From Calonectria ilicicola (lineage: Eukaryota > Ascomycota > Sordariomycetes > Hypocreales > Nectriaceae), in contig CP085829.1 in NCBI GenBank assembly GCA_020809705.1, positions 4,712,001-4,776,000 of the forward strand: a stretch of DNA of 64,000 nt. The letters run 5' to 3'. Position 1 is the first letter of the stretch. Each line of letters begins with the position of its first letter. A program made the translations under genes and the position numbers. The notes below the pieces were generated by a model, which made no database searches, was not told where the DNA came from, and saw only the letters and a list, made by a program, of their open reading frames with translations. Positions 10,856 to 22,808 of the stretch are shown here, one piece after another.

Positions 10856-13800
10856 CGGAGAAATGACGACTGCGCAATTCCGTCATACGACGGGTCTCGA
10901 TCTAGGGCCGACGACGCACGGCTTGACTTGGTGTTGTGTCGTTTGTTCCTTTTTCCCAACGTTGCATTGTCAAAAGAACTCTCTAAACCTTGATCCTCCT
11001 CCTCATCCTCCTCCCTTGGTCTGGCCGGCGAGATGGCCATGGACATGGATGCCGTCATGCTCGTGGGTCGCACACCCCCCGCATGCCGGCAGTCTTTTCT
11101 TTTCTCGCATCCTTCAGCCTGGCCGGGCCTTCTCGCTGTCCATCGTATGTTGTCCTCCGGGACTCGGTTTCGGGAGTGGGCATCCTTCCCGGAGCCCGCG
11201 ATGCAGGGCTCGCTCAAAGGAGGAAGGGCAGCGAAGCACCGCGGTCGTAGTCAAGTGTCTGAGCGTGGTGGCCCCTTGCCTTGGGATGCGGGATCTACGA
11301 CGTGCCCAGGCTGGGCAAGGCAGGGACCCCATTGCCAGAGAGCACCCCAATCACACGCAGTCCTCCGTCCGCCTTGGCCACGGCTCATCTATGTCAAGGC
11401 CTCGCTTCCCCACTCGAACTGCTATCCGCAAGGCTAAGGGGGCCAAGCCACTGTACCAAACTACAGGGACGCGAAATCTGGCCGTGGACCCTGCTGAACC
11501 GTAGCTCCCAACAGGGGAACTGCCGGGGTAAGAGAGTTGGTGGGACGTTGATGGGTGTTGGTTTGGGCGAGACAGCTGCCAGCTGTCAAACGTTGTCGTT
11601 GTTGGTGGCAACGGCAGCAGCGCGATGAGCGGATGCAGGCAGGCTGATTCAACGGAGCTACTGCTACGGGCGGGTGCACTATTACCGAAGAGTTGCTTCT
11701 TGCTTGCTGCACTGCTGCGCTGCACATGTCCAGCAGCTAACACGCAGTCGCAACGAAGAGGGGGAGAAGGACGGGCATCTCCCCAGCCCGTGCGTTGCGG
11801 GTGACATCCCTGCCATGAGATGGCTAGCATCTGAACCAAAGCATTGGCCAACGCCAGCATCCGGATCCTTCCCTTGGCGGCTGAGCCGGGCTAGGTACAT
11901 ACATGTACATACATGCCGCCGCAGCGGGCAGGGCTGCTGGGATTTGGGGTTGTCGCGCAGCGCGCGGGCGGAGCGGGCGCTGAAGAACAAGGCGAGACAA
12001 GACCAGAATGACTGCAGTCTAGAGAGACAAGAACGGTGGACGGGCGTAGGAGCGGTACGTGCGTAGGCAGCGGTGCCATCCATCGCCATCTGCCATGCAT
12101 GTCGTGTGCCGCGCAGCAGCGAGCTGTATGTGCGTGGTAAGCCCCCAAGCCCAATCCAATTCCTTACACAGGGGGCGCCCTCGTGACTGACGGTCGTCCA
12201 GGATGCATCTAGAGAAGGCTGAGGCGGCGCCAGGTGCGCGTGCGGGCCGGTGTCAGTCCCATCGCAAGCAAAAGGACGAAAACTGCAATCATGAAATATG
12301 GATTCCCTGCGACAAGAGAGCCTCGAACGAGTCAACAAGGACGAGATGAGGAGAGAGACGAGAAAAGAGACCCTTTCCTCGCTCGTATTCCATCCCTACG
12401 GGCCCATGATCCTGCTTCCTCGTTCCCAAACGAGACGAATAAGAGAGAGGGGTGGGGGGAGAAGAGACAGGAACAAGAAAATAGGCTCGGCTGTTGGGCT
12501 TATTGGGTTTATTTTTTCTTCTCCCAATTCGCCAGCGAGATGCTGACGAATGGCGTCGTCATAAACACGCTGGAAACAGAATATGGGCACATGGCACCAT
12601 CCGGCGGCACTACGCCGTTGTCCTCCGTGATGGGATCTGCCGATGGAAGCATTTGCCGTGTGTCGCCCCTCTTCTCATCATGTTTCCTCACTGGATTGTC
12701 ACATACTCCGGGCAAGGATCCATGATTAGCTAGGTTGCATTGCTTGATGAAATGCAACCCTAGAGCATCGCGTACAGTGTGTCAGACCGCTCAGGTGTAG
12801 ATGGAGGGGCGGGTAATGTTGATGTGTGTGCGAGTTGGCCAAGCTGTTTGGTCAATGAGATCGATGGGGCAAAAACTGGGATCGCGGGTCTCGTTTGTGA
12901 TAGGAAAGCCCTGACCAACCCTTGCCTTCATCACGGCGTCAAGTGAGATTCAAAAAATGACTGATAGGAAACCAGAACAAATCCGAGACCAAGTTGCGGA
13001 AAGCACTGGTTGCTTTACGCGTGTGTATATTGTGTTGAGTCTAGAATAAAAAAACAACTTGGTTGTTGTCTTGGATGTTCAGCTCTCTCCGTATCTTCCG
13101 GCTCCCTTGTTTCAAAAGCTTGACAAGAGATGGTTCCTGGTGGCGGCCAGCGCATGCCAAGCCGGCACCCCCCATTAGAAAATCACTTCCAAGGTCGAGA
13201 GCTAGATGAGGCGACGATAGAGAGGCGCCCCCCCTCTATTTTTCAAAGGTTGAAAAAAAGCAAGCATGGATATCGCAATACATTGGGTCTAGAAGCCACC
13301 CCGTACTCCACATCTGTTCAGAGATCAACCCCCCTGGTCTGTTGTCAAAGTACTGTAATTTCGAAATCCTACGCGAAAGAACTAGACCACATGAGTGAAA
13401 AAGCAAATTCGAGTGACAGTCACAAATGAAAAAAAAAAAAAAAAAAAAATGAAACGGGACAGAACCCAAATTGGTCAGACAAGGAACTAGCACGAGCAAG
13501 GGGAGGGGGGGTCGCAATGCAGAGAATGGTTGAAAGAATGCGATCGATTGCGGGCCAGTTGCATCAAGCACAGCGATCGAGCAAATCCTATTACAATGCT
13601 ACTCAAGGATTAAAAAAAAAAACAAAGACAACACACTTGGCGAGCAAAAAACAAGGCCGCATACATGAGGGGGGGTAAGAATAAAAAAAAAAAAAGAGAC
13701 AAGCCATAAAAAAACACATTAGAGCATCAAAAACCAATAACAAAAGGAAGAACTCCGTCGTATGACCCCGAACCCAACCGTGTAAGCCCCAAGGAGACAA

Positions 13801-14196
13801 ACCTCCTTGGCTCTAATAACTTCCCTTTCCAAGTCCCAGTCCCTAGTCCCAGTCCAGTTATCCCCCATGTATGCGCGCGGAGCCTGCAGATACGTAGATG
13901 GCTTGGGCTCCTGGGGAAATTTCGCCATGAGGTTTCGTGCGTTTGCGCATCGTCATGAGACTGGCCGTTGATTCGGTCGGCACTGACCTCCTTTCGCGCC
14001 CGACGCCAACGCCAGCGCCGTCGCAAGCACCAGCGCCAACGCCATGGCCAGTGTGCGTTTCCAAGGTCCATCCTTCCCGCACCCGACGCCACCGTCAGAT
14101 TTTTTGCCAAAAAAGAGATGCAAGGTCGGATTATCTCTCGCGCGCAAGAGTCAACTCCTCTCCTTCGCTGTCCGTCCCAAAGAAATTCGCTTCCGT
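9001..14196. other. Gene desert, right part, rich in simple repeats
   Basis: No gene can be supported. Notable content: alternating TACATA/ACATGC tracts at about 9826-9882 and 11895-11915; a purine-only tract leading into a run of 28 A at 10828-10855; a run of 21 A at 13429-13449; and several other A or T runs. Open frames of up to about 218 codons exist on both strands, but they are dominated by Pro/Arg/Ser/His from GC-rich simple sequence and show no domain. Confidence 0.55.
10828..10855 (+). repeat. Poly(A) run, 28 nt, after a purine-only tract
   Basis: Twenty-eight consecutive A follow about 50 nt of almost pure purine (GAGAAAGAAG-type). It could be a nucleosome-excluding tract or the tail of an old retroposed sequence. 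No retroelement or target-site duplication could be recognised beside it. Confidence 0.85.
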
Positions 14197-15659
14197 TTAG
14201 TTGGCCCAGCCGCGGGTCCAGTCCTGCAGGTCCCCGACAATCTGGTACGTGGGATTCGCTGAGTGTCCGTCGCCGCCCTTCTTGTCCCAGGCCCATCGGT
14301 CCGCATAGTCGCTGGCCAGGGTGCCCTGCATCATGTCGACAATGTAGTCGCCGATGACGGGCAAGAACTTCCATCCGTGGAACGAGCCACCAGTTGCAAG
14401 GTACAGGTTGTTGCAGTGAGGGTGCGGTGAGATGAGGAAGTCATGTGTGGGTGTAGATGCGTCCCTGTGGCACACCGGTTAGTCTATTCCGCAACGTCTT
14501 GTCTCGGGATCCCGTGTTTGTCCTTACCAGCACATCCGATAGGCCTCAATCTTGGTCTTCTCAACTTCCTTGCCGTACAACCCATTGAGGGTTCGCCGAG
14601 CTCGCTCCTCAAAGAACTTGAGGAACCGAGGCCCTGTCCACGTGTTGTACATGGACTGGTCTGGCACCACGGACATGGCCTCGCCTGTTGGCGGGAAGAC
14701 CTGGTAGTTTGTGAAGCAGAGGTCGCAGTTGAACTTGATTGTGCCGTCTTTGAGTATTGACATACCCTCGCCTGTGTAATCGGAGAAAAAAAGATAGCGT
14801 CAGCTTTGACATTTCCAAATCTAGTCGGGGGGGGGTGCTTGCGCCACCACACAGCAATAGGAATAAACTCACCCTTGACCTGCGGCAAGCAGTTCTTGAA
14901 GACGGGAATTGGGCTAAACTTCTCCTTCTGAGCACCGTGCAGCTTCGCGTAAAAGCTGACGGCGCCTGTGGCCAGCAGCCTGTTTCCTGCATGAAGCTGC
15001 GAGTTGTCTGGGGCGCTCTGCGCAAGCAGGGACGCCGTCCTGGCTCCTGCGGCAAGGAGGATCTTGTCGGCGCGCAACGTCGAGCCGTCCCGCAGCACGA
15101 CGCCTGTACATTGGCCCTCGGGCCCAAACTCTAGAGTGGTCATCTCACCCACGACGTACTCGACGCCCAGGTCAACCGCAGCCTGGACCACGGCGCCAAG
15201 CGCCTTGTCCGCTTCGGCGAAGCCCACATTGGGGTTCCAGAGGACGTGATCCACACCCTTGAAGTCGGCCGTGGCCAGTGCTCCGTTCCACCGGCGCCGC
15301 ACCTCCTCAACTGGGAGCATCTCTGAGTTGTTGAGGATTCCCTGGTCGCGGTACGAGGCAATGCTATCCTCGCCAAAGGATGTCGAGTCGGCGCGGATCA
15401 TTCCAACCTCGTGATACCAGTCCTTGTACATGTCATGCTGGCGCCAGAGGGGCATAGCCTTGGCCAGCATGCGCATGTAGAGCCGGTCAGGATAGTCATC
15501 CCGGACAATCTTGTTGATGTCGTGAGAAGCAGCTCTGGGGTTTGGGAAGGCTGCGGTATCAACGAGGGTGACCTTGACGTCGCCCTTCTTGATGAGGGTG
15601 AGGGCAGTTGCGGCACCAAAGTTGCCAGCCCCAATAATGAGGACGGATGAAGAAGCCAT
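14197..15659 (-). CDS. FAD-dependent oxidase, amadoriase (fructosyl amino acid oxidase)/sarcosine oxidase family
   Basis: Three exons: 15659-14873, 14771-14528 and 14464-14197. Introns of 101 and 63 nt have GTGAGT and GTAAGG donors and CAG acceptors. The product is 432 aa, near the 437-438 aa of Aspergillus amadoriases. The Rossmann dinucleotide motif GAGNFG lies at residues 10-15. The YRMCWD motif places a cysteine at about 343, the position where this family binds FAD covalently. HGWKFLP near 374-379 matches the conserved active-site lysine region. Family members oxidatively deglycate Amadori products or N-methyl amino acids, releasing H2O2. Substrate cannot be read from sequence; fructosyl amino acid is favoured over sarcosine or pipecolate. 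No peroxisomal SKL-type end is visible (it ends WAN). The gene stands alone between two deserts. Confidence 0.85.
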
Positions 15660-18600
15660 GACGGATTATGTTTAAGTGTAAGGTGAGGGGTGGGGGGGTA
15701 TCAATAAATGAGGTAGAGTCTTGGAGTTGTCCAATTCGTAGCAATTGATATCTCGAGGGACTCCTTGATAGTAGGAGAAAGGCTCGAACGAACCGTCGTG
15801 AGAACCTCCTTTGGCGGGCGCGCAGTGGCATCTTTATATTTTAAACTTCCTTCCATCCCACACGCCCCCCTACGCCTCGAGCCAACCCAGTTCCGGCCCG
15901 GGCTTCGGAGGACCCAGATGATGAGTAGCGGTCGGGGGTGGGAGAACAAGCAAGCATGTATCCGTAGTCAAGCAGAGTTGGCCCGGCAAGTGTACAAGGC
16001 AACTAACTTACAGTAGGCGAGGCAAGGCGCGGTAAGGCGAGGCCAAGGTAAGGCGACACACACCCGAACCCACGAGCTATTCTTGGCTCCCCTCCTCGAC
16101 CCCCAGTTCCAGAATCCCAGCAGCCGGGACAACGCCAGCCACAAATCGATGGAGCCCAGGGCATCCGCGCCTGGACGAATTCACCTGGGTTGGGCTTTTC
16201 TTTCTTTTTTTGCCCGTTCTTTTCTGTGCCATTTTCTTTTCTCTTCACCATGTGCTTGTGCAGGTGCAGGTGCTCGTGCTTGTGCAGGACATGCTTGCTG
16301 CGCAGCTCAGCTCGGCTCAACCACTGGGCTACTCATGGGTTACGCGCTGTGTAGTACAGTTACACACGTACGACGTTCCTAGAAAAGCCCTACGTCGTAC
16401 ATTACGGGTCACACTGTCTACGGGGCCACGATGAAATGGGGATCGAGTGAGATTGACGTGTCCCACCAAGGATCACAAGCATCTCAGTGTCTCAATCTTT
16501 CCCCCAATGGGTCCAGGGGCAAAAAAACAACAAAATAAAAGCAAAGATGCACCTGGGGAGAGGAAAAAGTAAAGTCAGGATGAGAAACAGACAGGCCGAC
16601 ACCGACATTGTCAGGCGACTTGTGGGGGGCGCCGAAAGTGTCGTACCATGCTGGAGGTAGCTCCCAGTTAGGCCGAGGGTGAGAGTTACACTACAGCCTG
16701 GCTTGCTTTGCGAGACAAGACGAGAGATGAGATGAGAAGAGAAGAGAGAGATTCCTCGGACCGCTTCGCCTTCTGACTTGCCTCGCGCGGCGTTCCACCC
16801 TCCCCCAATTGGGAAAAAGTAATATATCCTAGCAGCTAAACTGTAAGGTTCCGCCTCGCTCCATTTTCGTGTGCCGCACTCGGGATGGTTGGTGCGCCTT
16901 TCGTGGCGGCGGGTGCACGCCGTATGCTGGACGCCGGGACGCTTGACGCTTCTGGACACCCGCGCCAGATTGTCTTTCGGCCGTCTCGCAGTCAATGCCA
17001 TTGCAGCTCCGCCTCGCTTCGTCAGTAGTGCTGGAAAATGCTATCATAGCGGCCGAGGGGGGAGGGGGCTACACCGGCCTCCCGCTTTGCCAAAGCCTAA
17101 TTCCGTCATGTCATGTCGTGGTATGTCGTGTCGGGTCGTGTGTGTGTTGGGCTTTGTTTTTTTCCCGCTTGCTTCTCTTGTCGGCCTCTGCGCTGTTGGC
17201 TGGCTTGGCCCGGGCTGGCTCTGATTGAACGCCCCGGTAATGGTGGTGGTGGTGGTGGTCCCGACGCTGCAGTACCGCCTATACACATACATGCTGCCTA
17301 CGCACATACATAGCACTGAGTCCCTGACATGCAGCTGCTTTGGGAACCTGGGCAAGGGAAAAAAAAATTCCCCACAAGCGCCACGCATTAGCGGATTCTC
17401 CTGTTGGGAATCCCCACGAGATCTACTCTGGCTGGGTTCTTCTTGTCGTTATCCGCGTCCATAGTTGCTGTATGATGCCCAGTCCGGATGTTTTACCTCG
17501 CCTCTTGACTCTTGTCTCGCGGCAAAACTCCCAATCGAGGCGTCAATACCTTGCTGTAACGGGCACCTGATGACATGTTTCGATTTAGTATGGGCCCCCA
17601 TGACACACCGGTTCCGTTTCCCGTAGTTTCCTCGTCAAGACAACCAGGTTCAAAGGCAAGACAAGACAAGACTGGGGAGGTCAAAATTCAAAGGACAAGG
17701 GGAACACTCGATGGCCCCTGTTAGTTCTATAATTTACACCCCCCTCCACTCTTCGCATCTCTCGTACAGTATGTACATCCCTCTCGGCCCTTGCCTTGTT
17801 TGTCATCTCTCTCTTTTTTATTATTACTAGTTTTTTTTTTTTTTTTTTTTCTTTTCTTATTTTTCCTTCTCTGACGACGAAGCTGCCAGAGCCATTCCGA
17901 CCCATGTACGTCCTCGAGTGCTAATGCTCTAGGCCCGCACCGTTGAGGAGCCACGTGCGCCACTTAGGGTTGCGAAGACTGTTCTCGTCTGAATGAGTAT
18001 GAGTACGATTTGTGAAAAGTGTGTGTGGAGAAGAGTAGATTGACCATTGAGATCGGATCGCAAAGTCAGACTTTTGAGGCTCCATCCAGTACCCTTGATC
18101 ATGGGCCTCATCCAGCTAGGTGCCCAATCAGACCGGTCACTGCCCCTGAATCCTCCGCCTCCAATGACATCGATATTACCGGTTGCTCTCGTCACCGTGC
18201 TCCTTGTCTACCCTTGTCACTGCACCCCAAGTGGTCCGTTCTCCTTGATCTCCGAGACTACTTTATGTATGTAGGTATGACTCTCCATCCATGATCCTGG
18301 TCCTGGGGGTGATCCCACAGGGCAAGGGCAGAAGATGTGAGAGATGCGCGTAACCCCTCGCTGGCATTTACACAGGGCTTCCTGGCGTTTCCTTGATGAG
18401 ACTGATCACACGCACCCACCAGCAACTCTAGACCATTATCCTGCGCGTCATTTACGTGCTGCAGAGGCTTGTAGCCAAGAAGTATGTTCAGCCCGCCACT
18501 CACGTCCCTCATTCCTTTTGCGAATAGTCATTTGGGGTGAGATTGGGCCAAACCATGGCCTAGACTTTGAGTCCAATTCCACTCAGATCTGTCTCTATGG

Positions 18601-19596
18601 GGGGCGGGGGGTTTTTGCCGCCTCATTGTCCCTGTGCAGGAAAAAAAAATTAATTGAGACACGTTTCACTGGCAGCGTGGCTGTGTTTCCTTCTTCTGGA
18701 AGGATTTGGGCATAGATCTGCTGCGCTGGTGGTATGACTCCAATCCTTTCTTCCGTCACAGCTATGCGCCCAATACGTAGTGGATTACTGAGGCGAAGCG
18801 CTTCCGTCTATTTTCGACCTCCAAAAGCCTCGTCCTTATTTTATCCAAGTCGATGGGTGCATGGCCCGTCCCGAGTCCCCGTCTGGGCATGCAAGTTGCA
18901 ACCCGATCTTCCTATTAGAGAAAAAAGAGGGTGTGCTGGCGGTTGGAGTGATTGCTTATCCCCCCCAGTCAGCCAGCTGGCGGTTGTTGGCATTTCGACC
19001 GGTCAAGGTCTGAAGACTGACCGGTTGAATCCATCAGTACCATGATAAGCAAGCACGCAGGTTGAGATAGCCCTCCCCCACAGCTCAACAAGGAATTGAT
19101 ATTCCCAGTACCACCGGTCTGAATCATCAATGGAGCTCATTTCCGAACCGATGCAGTCAGGGTGCAGTGCCAATACTCGGTCAACAAGTGCATCTTCTCG
19201 TCTGCACTCCATTTACTTCTTTGAGCAAGTATTTTGGCTCCTGCAGGGCTTTTGGTTGCATCATCCTGGGAACCCGCAGGTTCTGGACGAAAAAAAAAAA
19301 AAATCCACCCCCCGTCATGTGGGTTGAAGTCGGGCGGCCTCAGCCCACACTTGGGTGGCTGATTAAAAACGGCACTTGACCCGACATCGTCTACTACATC
19401 GGCATTTGGGATGTCAGACGCAGCTACTGGTGCATGCTGCATATCGGAAAGCTCTGGATGATTAGAGCTGCTTCGCAATTCTTCACCGGCCTTTATCCCC
19501 CAATCATGTTTAGTCTAGACGGGGCTGGTAACTGACCGGTCATGGCCATGCAACCCCCAAAAGGAAGCACATGTTTAGCTCCTGACTAGGGCCTCG
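15660..19596. other. Intergenic desert with clustered ACCGGT sites
   Basis: No gene supported. The first 350 nt should contain the oxidase promoter. Other content: alternating TCATG/TGTCG pentamers at about 17104-17145, ACATAC tracts at 17281-17313 and 18263-18279, twenty T at 17831-17850, and six copies of the palindrome ACCGGT between 18132 and 19538. The right end is the 3' flank of the zinc-finger gene. Confidence 0.55.
17831..17850 (+). repeat. Poly(T) run, 20 nt
   Basis: Twenty consecutive T within a T-rich tract. No gene signal is attached. Confidence 0.9.
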
Positions 19597-20686
19597 TCAT
19601 GTTACGACACGATGCTTCACAGTGGCCTTATGTCTCTCCAGACCGTCTCTGCGGGCAAATTTTCGTTTCTTTGGTGGGTTTGGACATCCAGGAACGTCGC
19701 ATCTCCAGGGTTTTCTGTGCTTATTGCAATGTTGCCTGCGTGCAGGGTTAGCGTTTTATGTCAACAGCTTCCGCTGGTCCAGAAGCGCCGAAAGGGCGAT
19801 GTGGCAAGCATACGCGAATGATGAATTTCTGTCAAACAGAACTAGGTTGCCGTCTTTATCCACCCCACCCTTGTCGCAGCGATGCGCCAGGGGGCAATAG
19901 TACGAGCCCTTGCCTCTCTGTTTCAGTGCCTCCATATCGATGCGGGCGAACTGCTCATCCTCGTCGTCTGAATCGTCCGAGCCGCTGAAGTTGCCTGGCG
20001 GCGAAGGCTGGCTGGGAGAGAGCTGGGAAGACGGTGGTGGGGGCAAGGCTTTTTGGCTCGTATTAAGTTTAGTATCTACTTCGAGCGCCAATCCTGAAGG
20101 CCGTGTTAGAGAATTCCGCTTTACATCGTGGACTGGTGTGAAAGCGGTCTGCGGCTGTGTGACTGATTCTGGAGACATAGCAGGAGGAATGGGTACCCAA
20201 ATCTCCTGGATGTCACGGGAGAACTTTTCGGTCAGGTCCCGGATTTTGCTATTGACGGAACTAAGTTAGCTAGACATGGCCCGGGTGATGGAAGGGGACA
20301 GGGTATGCAGCTCACCAAAGCTTGCGATGCTCTATGTCCATGTTTACGATGCCGTTCAAATCAGCGACGCGGTTCGAATTCTTGGATTGCTCATGCGCTT
20401 CCACAACTGCCATCTCTACATGTGACCCGGAAACCAGGTTGGCGGTCAGACGGGACCACACTCGCGCGGCCTGGGTCAAATAGTCTCCCATATCAGAGAC
20501 TAAAGTCCTTGGAGGAATGCCATCTTCAGATACGGAACCGCTTCGCGTGGACGGGACGGGCGTCCCGGCTACCTCCCTAGCTGCAATTTCCAGCTGACGC
20601 CGGACCAAAGTTTCCAGGTTGGTAGTTGTTGGAGCAGCGGCATTGATTCCGGACTCGAAAACGTGCACCACAGAGGGGATCGACAT
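19597..20686 (-). CDS. C2H2-type zinc-finger protein, three exons
   Basis: Exons 20686-20316, 20260-19814 and 19735-19597 give 318 aa; introns are 55 and 78 nt. The middle exon alone runs into a stop, but a GTATGC donor at 19813 joins a CAG acceptor at 19736 in phase and adds the C-terminus. The N-terminal ~150 residues are helical and Ser/Ala-rich without a known domain. A Pro/Ser linker and an acidic patch (SDDSDDEDEQ, about 216-227) follow. Two degenerate fingers then use C246, C252, H275, H279 and C285, C290, H308, H314. The second has the FARRDGLERH helix typical of fungal proteins with YCP-type first fingers. The first finger spans the exon 2/3 junction, supporting the splice. Probably a nuclear DNA- or RNA-binding regulator; targets unknown. 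Confidence 0.82.
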
Positions 20687-22808
20687 GGTGTAGGTATGGA
20701 ACGATGGGAGGAAGGTTTAGTTTACTTCAGACTATCCGCCGCCGAGCAGAGCCACCGGCTCCGACCCAGTGCACTGGGCCAACCACGCGGAACCTAGTGA
20801 TGACGGGCACTTGTGGCACCGAGACTAATCAAGGGAATGCCCGGGGGGAGCGTCGGCGCGGCGCGGCGCGGCGCGGAGACGGCGGGCGCGGAAAAAAACC
20901 TTTTTGACGGGGAAAAGGAGTGGTGACTCGACACGAGGACGAGGCGAGGGCGAGGGTGAGGGCGAGGGGAGTATCTCTCAGGGTAGAGAGTAGTGGTAGA
21001 TAGGAGGACCGAGACCGAGACCTTTTGGGGGGGTAGGACTCGGCTCTCAACAGAAGAAACGGGATGCGCAGAACGTGCGTGACCGACCGGTAGATATTCA
21101 ATGGGCGGTTGCGTGGTACTTTGCTTGAGCGGGCCAGCTGCAACGGGTCGGCTGCACACACCTCAACAATCGGTCAGGATCTTGCTTCGGGAATCGGCGG
21201 GGGGGAGAGCGGCGGAGATGTTTCGACGGCGGCGACGAGAGGATGGACGAGACGAACAAACGAGACGCTCCTCTACCAGTTGCACAGGAAAACCTTTGGA
21301 ATCTGCTTCTTATGAGGCCGGTGAGAGGCAAGACACGCGGTGCCGGGCACGGGCACAGCTTTTTTCGTATGAGTGATGGGAAATGGGAAAAGAGAGAACA
21401 AGTAATATGAGAAAAGAGACAACAAGACCATGGTAGCGCTAATGCACTGGACGACGCCATAACCTGCTTCATAGGCTGATGCCATGTACCACGAAGGGAC
21501 TGCACTGTTTTGGTGTACAGTATGCACCGTGTCGGAGTGCAAATGCCGCCTAACCCGACCTGGAGGCCTGAGGCTTGCTCCTGGGACCTTGGGACCCTGG
21601 ATGCCACTGCAACGGCATGCCTGACCATCCACACCCTCCCACACTTACACAACCCAACACACGAATAGCGCGCGCGGGTGTCAGTCTCATCCCACGCTAA
21701 CCCTGGTCCAGCTCGTCCCATCTGGCACACCCATCCACACCCGTTAGTCCCGATGGTCGCTATTGCCGCCCGCTTGTCTGCCGTCCAGGTGGTCCGTTCA
21801 GTCTCCCGCGCCCGCTGGATGCCCGCTGGCTGCCCACTTCCGTCCCCATCTGCGCGCACCCAGTCTTGAGATTGTCTGCGACCTTGGCTACCTTTATGTA
21901 GCTTCCTAGCATTCGCCCCCGTCCCACCCCTTGTCCCAAGACCGATACCAGAGGCGCGTGAGGCGCGGCAGGCGAGGGGTGGGTGAGATTGCTCCCGCAA
22001 ATTGGAAGCTCGCGATCGCTGTCTGGCAACACAAGCCGTTCCCATCGTGAGGCGGCGTGCTGCTAGCTAGCCATTGGAAAAGCATCGTTCAGACCACGGT
22101 GCCAAGACACGACAGGCCTGACGGTCCAGAGCGTGTTGAGTGTGGGGAGGCACACCGCGTCCAACCACCATGCTTTTTTCTTGCAAGCTGGTTCGCCCTG
22201 GGGGTCTATCAAGCTTGTTCAGCGCGCTGGCGACCCTACTGCCTTTTAATGCAGGTACTCTCCCCGACTCACACCACGACGCTCGCGCTCTTTCTGACTC
22301 TGCTCCAACGCCCCTTGAATTGTCTCCTCTTTCGCCCCTTTCGCTTCTCTCTTGTTCTCTCCTTTCGCCCCCGCAATTCCTTGTGGTCCCTCCCCCCCTT
22401 TCTTCCTAACCCACTCTCGGCGGCTGCGGATTTTTGCCTTGAAGCGAACCGCTCTGCTGGTATCGATAGGACGCGCGCCTTTAACGAGAGAATATTGTCG
22501 CTCCCCCCTAGCCCCGGCGCCTCTACCCGCCCTCTCTTTGGTCCGTGGCACTCGTTGTCACCGCGCTTCTGTCTGGTGTCTGGTGTTTGGTCCCCTTGTT
22601 GCCGCTCGCGATTCTTACACCTTGCTGTCTCTCCTGCTGTTGTGACCCGACTACCCGGCGACCTCCGACAGGTCTTTGCTGCTCTGTTTCCTGTTTCCTC
22701 CTCTCCCCATCAACTGCATAGCGCAGCCTTGCTACTGCAGGCTCCTCGGGTCTGTCCCCTGACGTGTCCAAGCAGTTTGCCGAGCCTGAGCGCGGCCAAG
22801 CTGCTCGG
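20687..22808. other. Divergent promoter region, GC-rich, with quadruplex motif
   Basis: Lies between the zinc-finger gene and the Fungal_trans_2 gene, which are transcribed away from each other. Contains a (GCGCG)n pentamer repeat at 20851-20877, a canonical four-tract G-quadruplex motif at 20948-20969, and a strongly pyrimidine-rich stretch at about 22250-22760 that looks like the 5' leader of the right-hand gene. A 315-codon minus-strand open frame (22045-21098) is low-complexity and not accepted as a gene. Confidence 0.55.
20948..20969 (+). other. Canonical G-quadruplex motif
   Basis: Four G3/G4 tracts separated by loops CGA, TGA and CGA on the plus strand, about 260 bp upstream of the zinc-finger start codon and on its non-template-like complement. 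It meets the G3N1-7 x4 rule exactly. Confidence 0.7.

Noticed and set aside
10579..12338. Several overlapping frames of 190-218 codons on both strands
   Set aside because: They overlap each other in conflicting phases, include homopolymer Phe runs from the poly(A) tract, and show no domain.
20370..20400. GGTTCGAATTC B-box-like sequence
   Set aside because: It lies inside exon 1 of the zinc-finger gene and has no tRNA fold.
21098..22045. 315-codon minus-strand frame between the zinc-finger and Fungal_trans_2 genes
   Set aside because: Arg/Ser/Gly-rich with many Cys and Trp typical of random GC-rich frames. It lies across the divergent promoter region and no domain is recognised.
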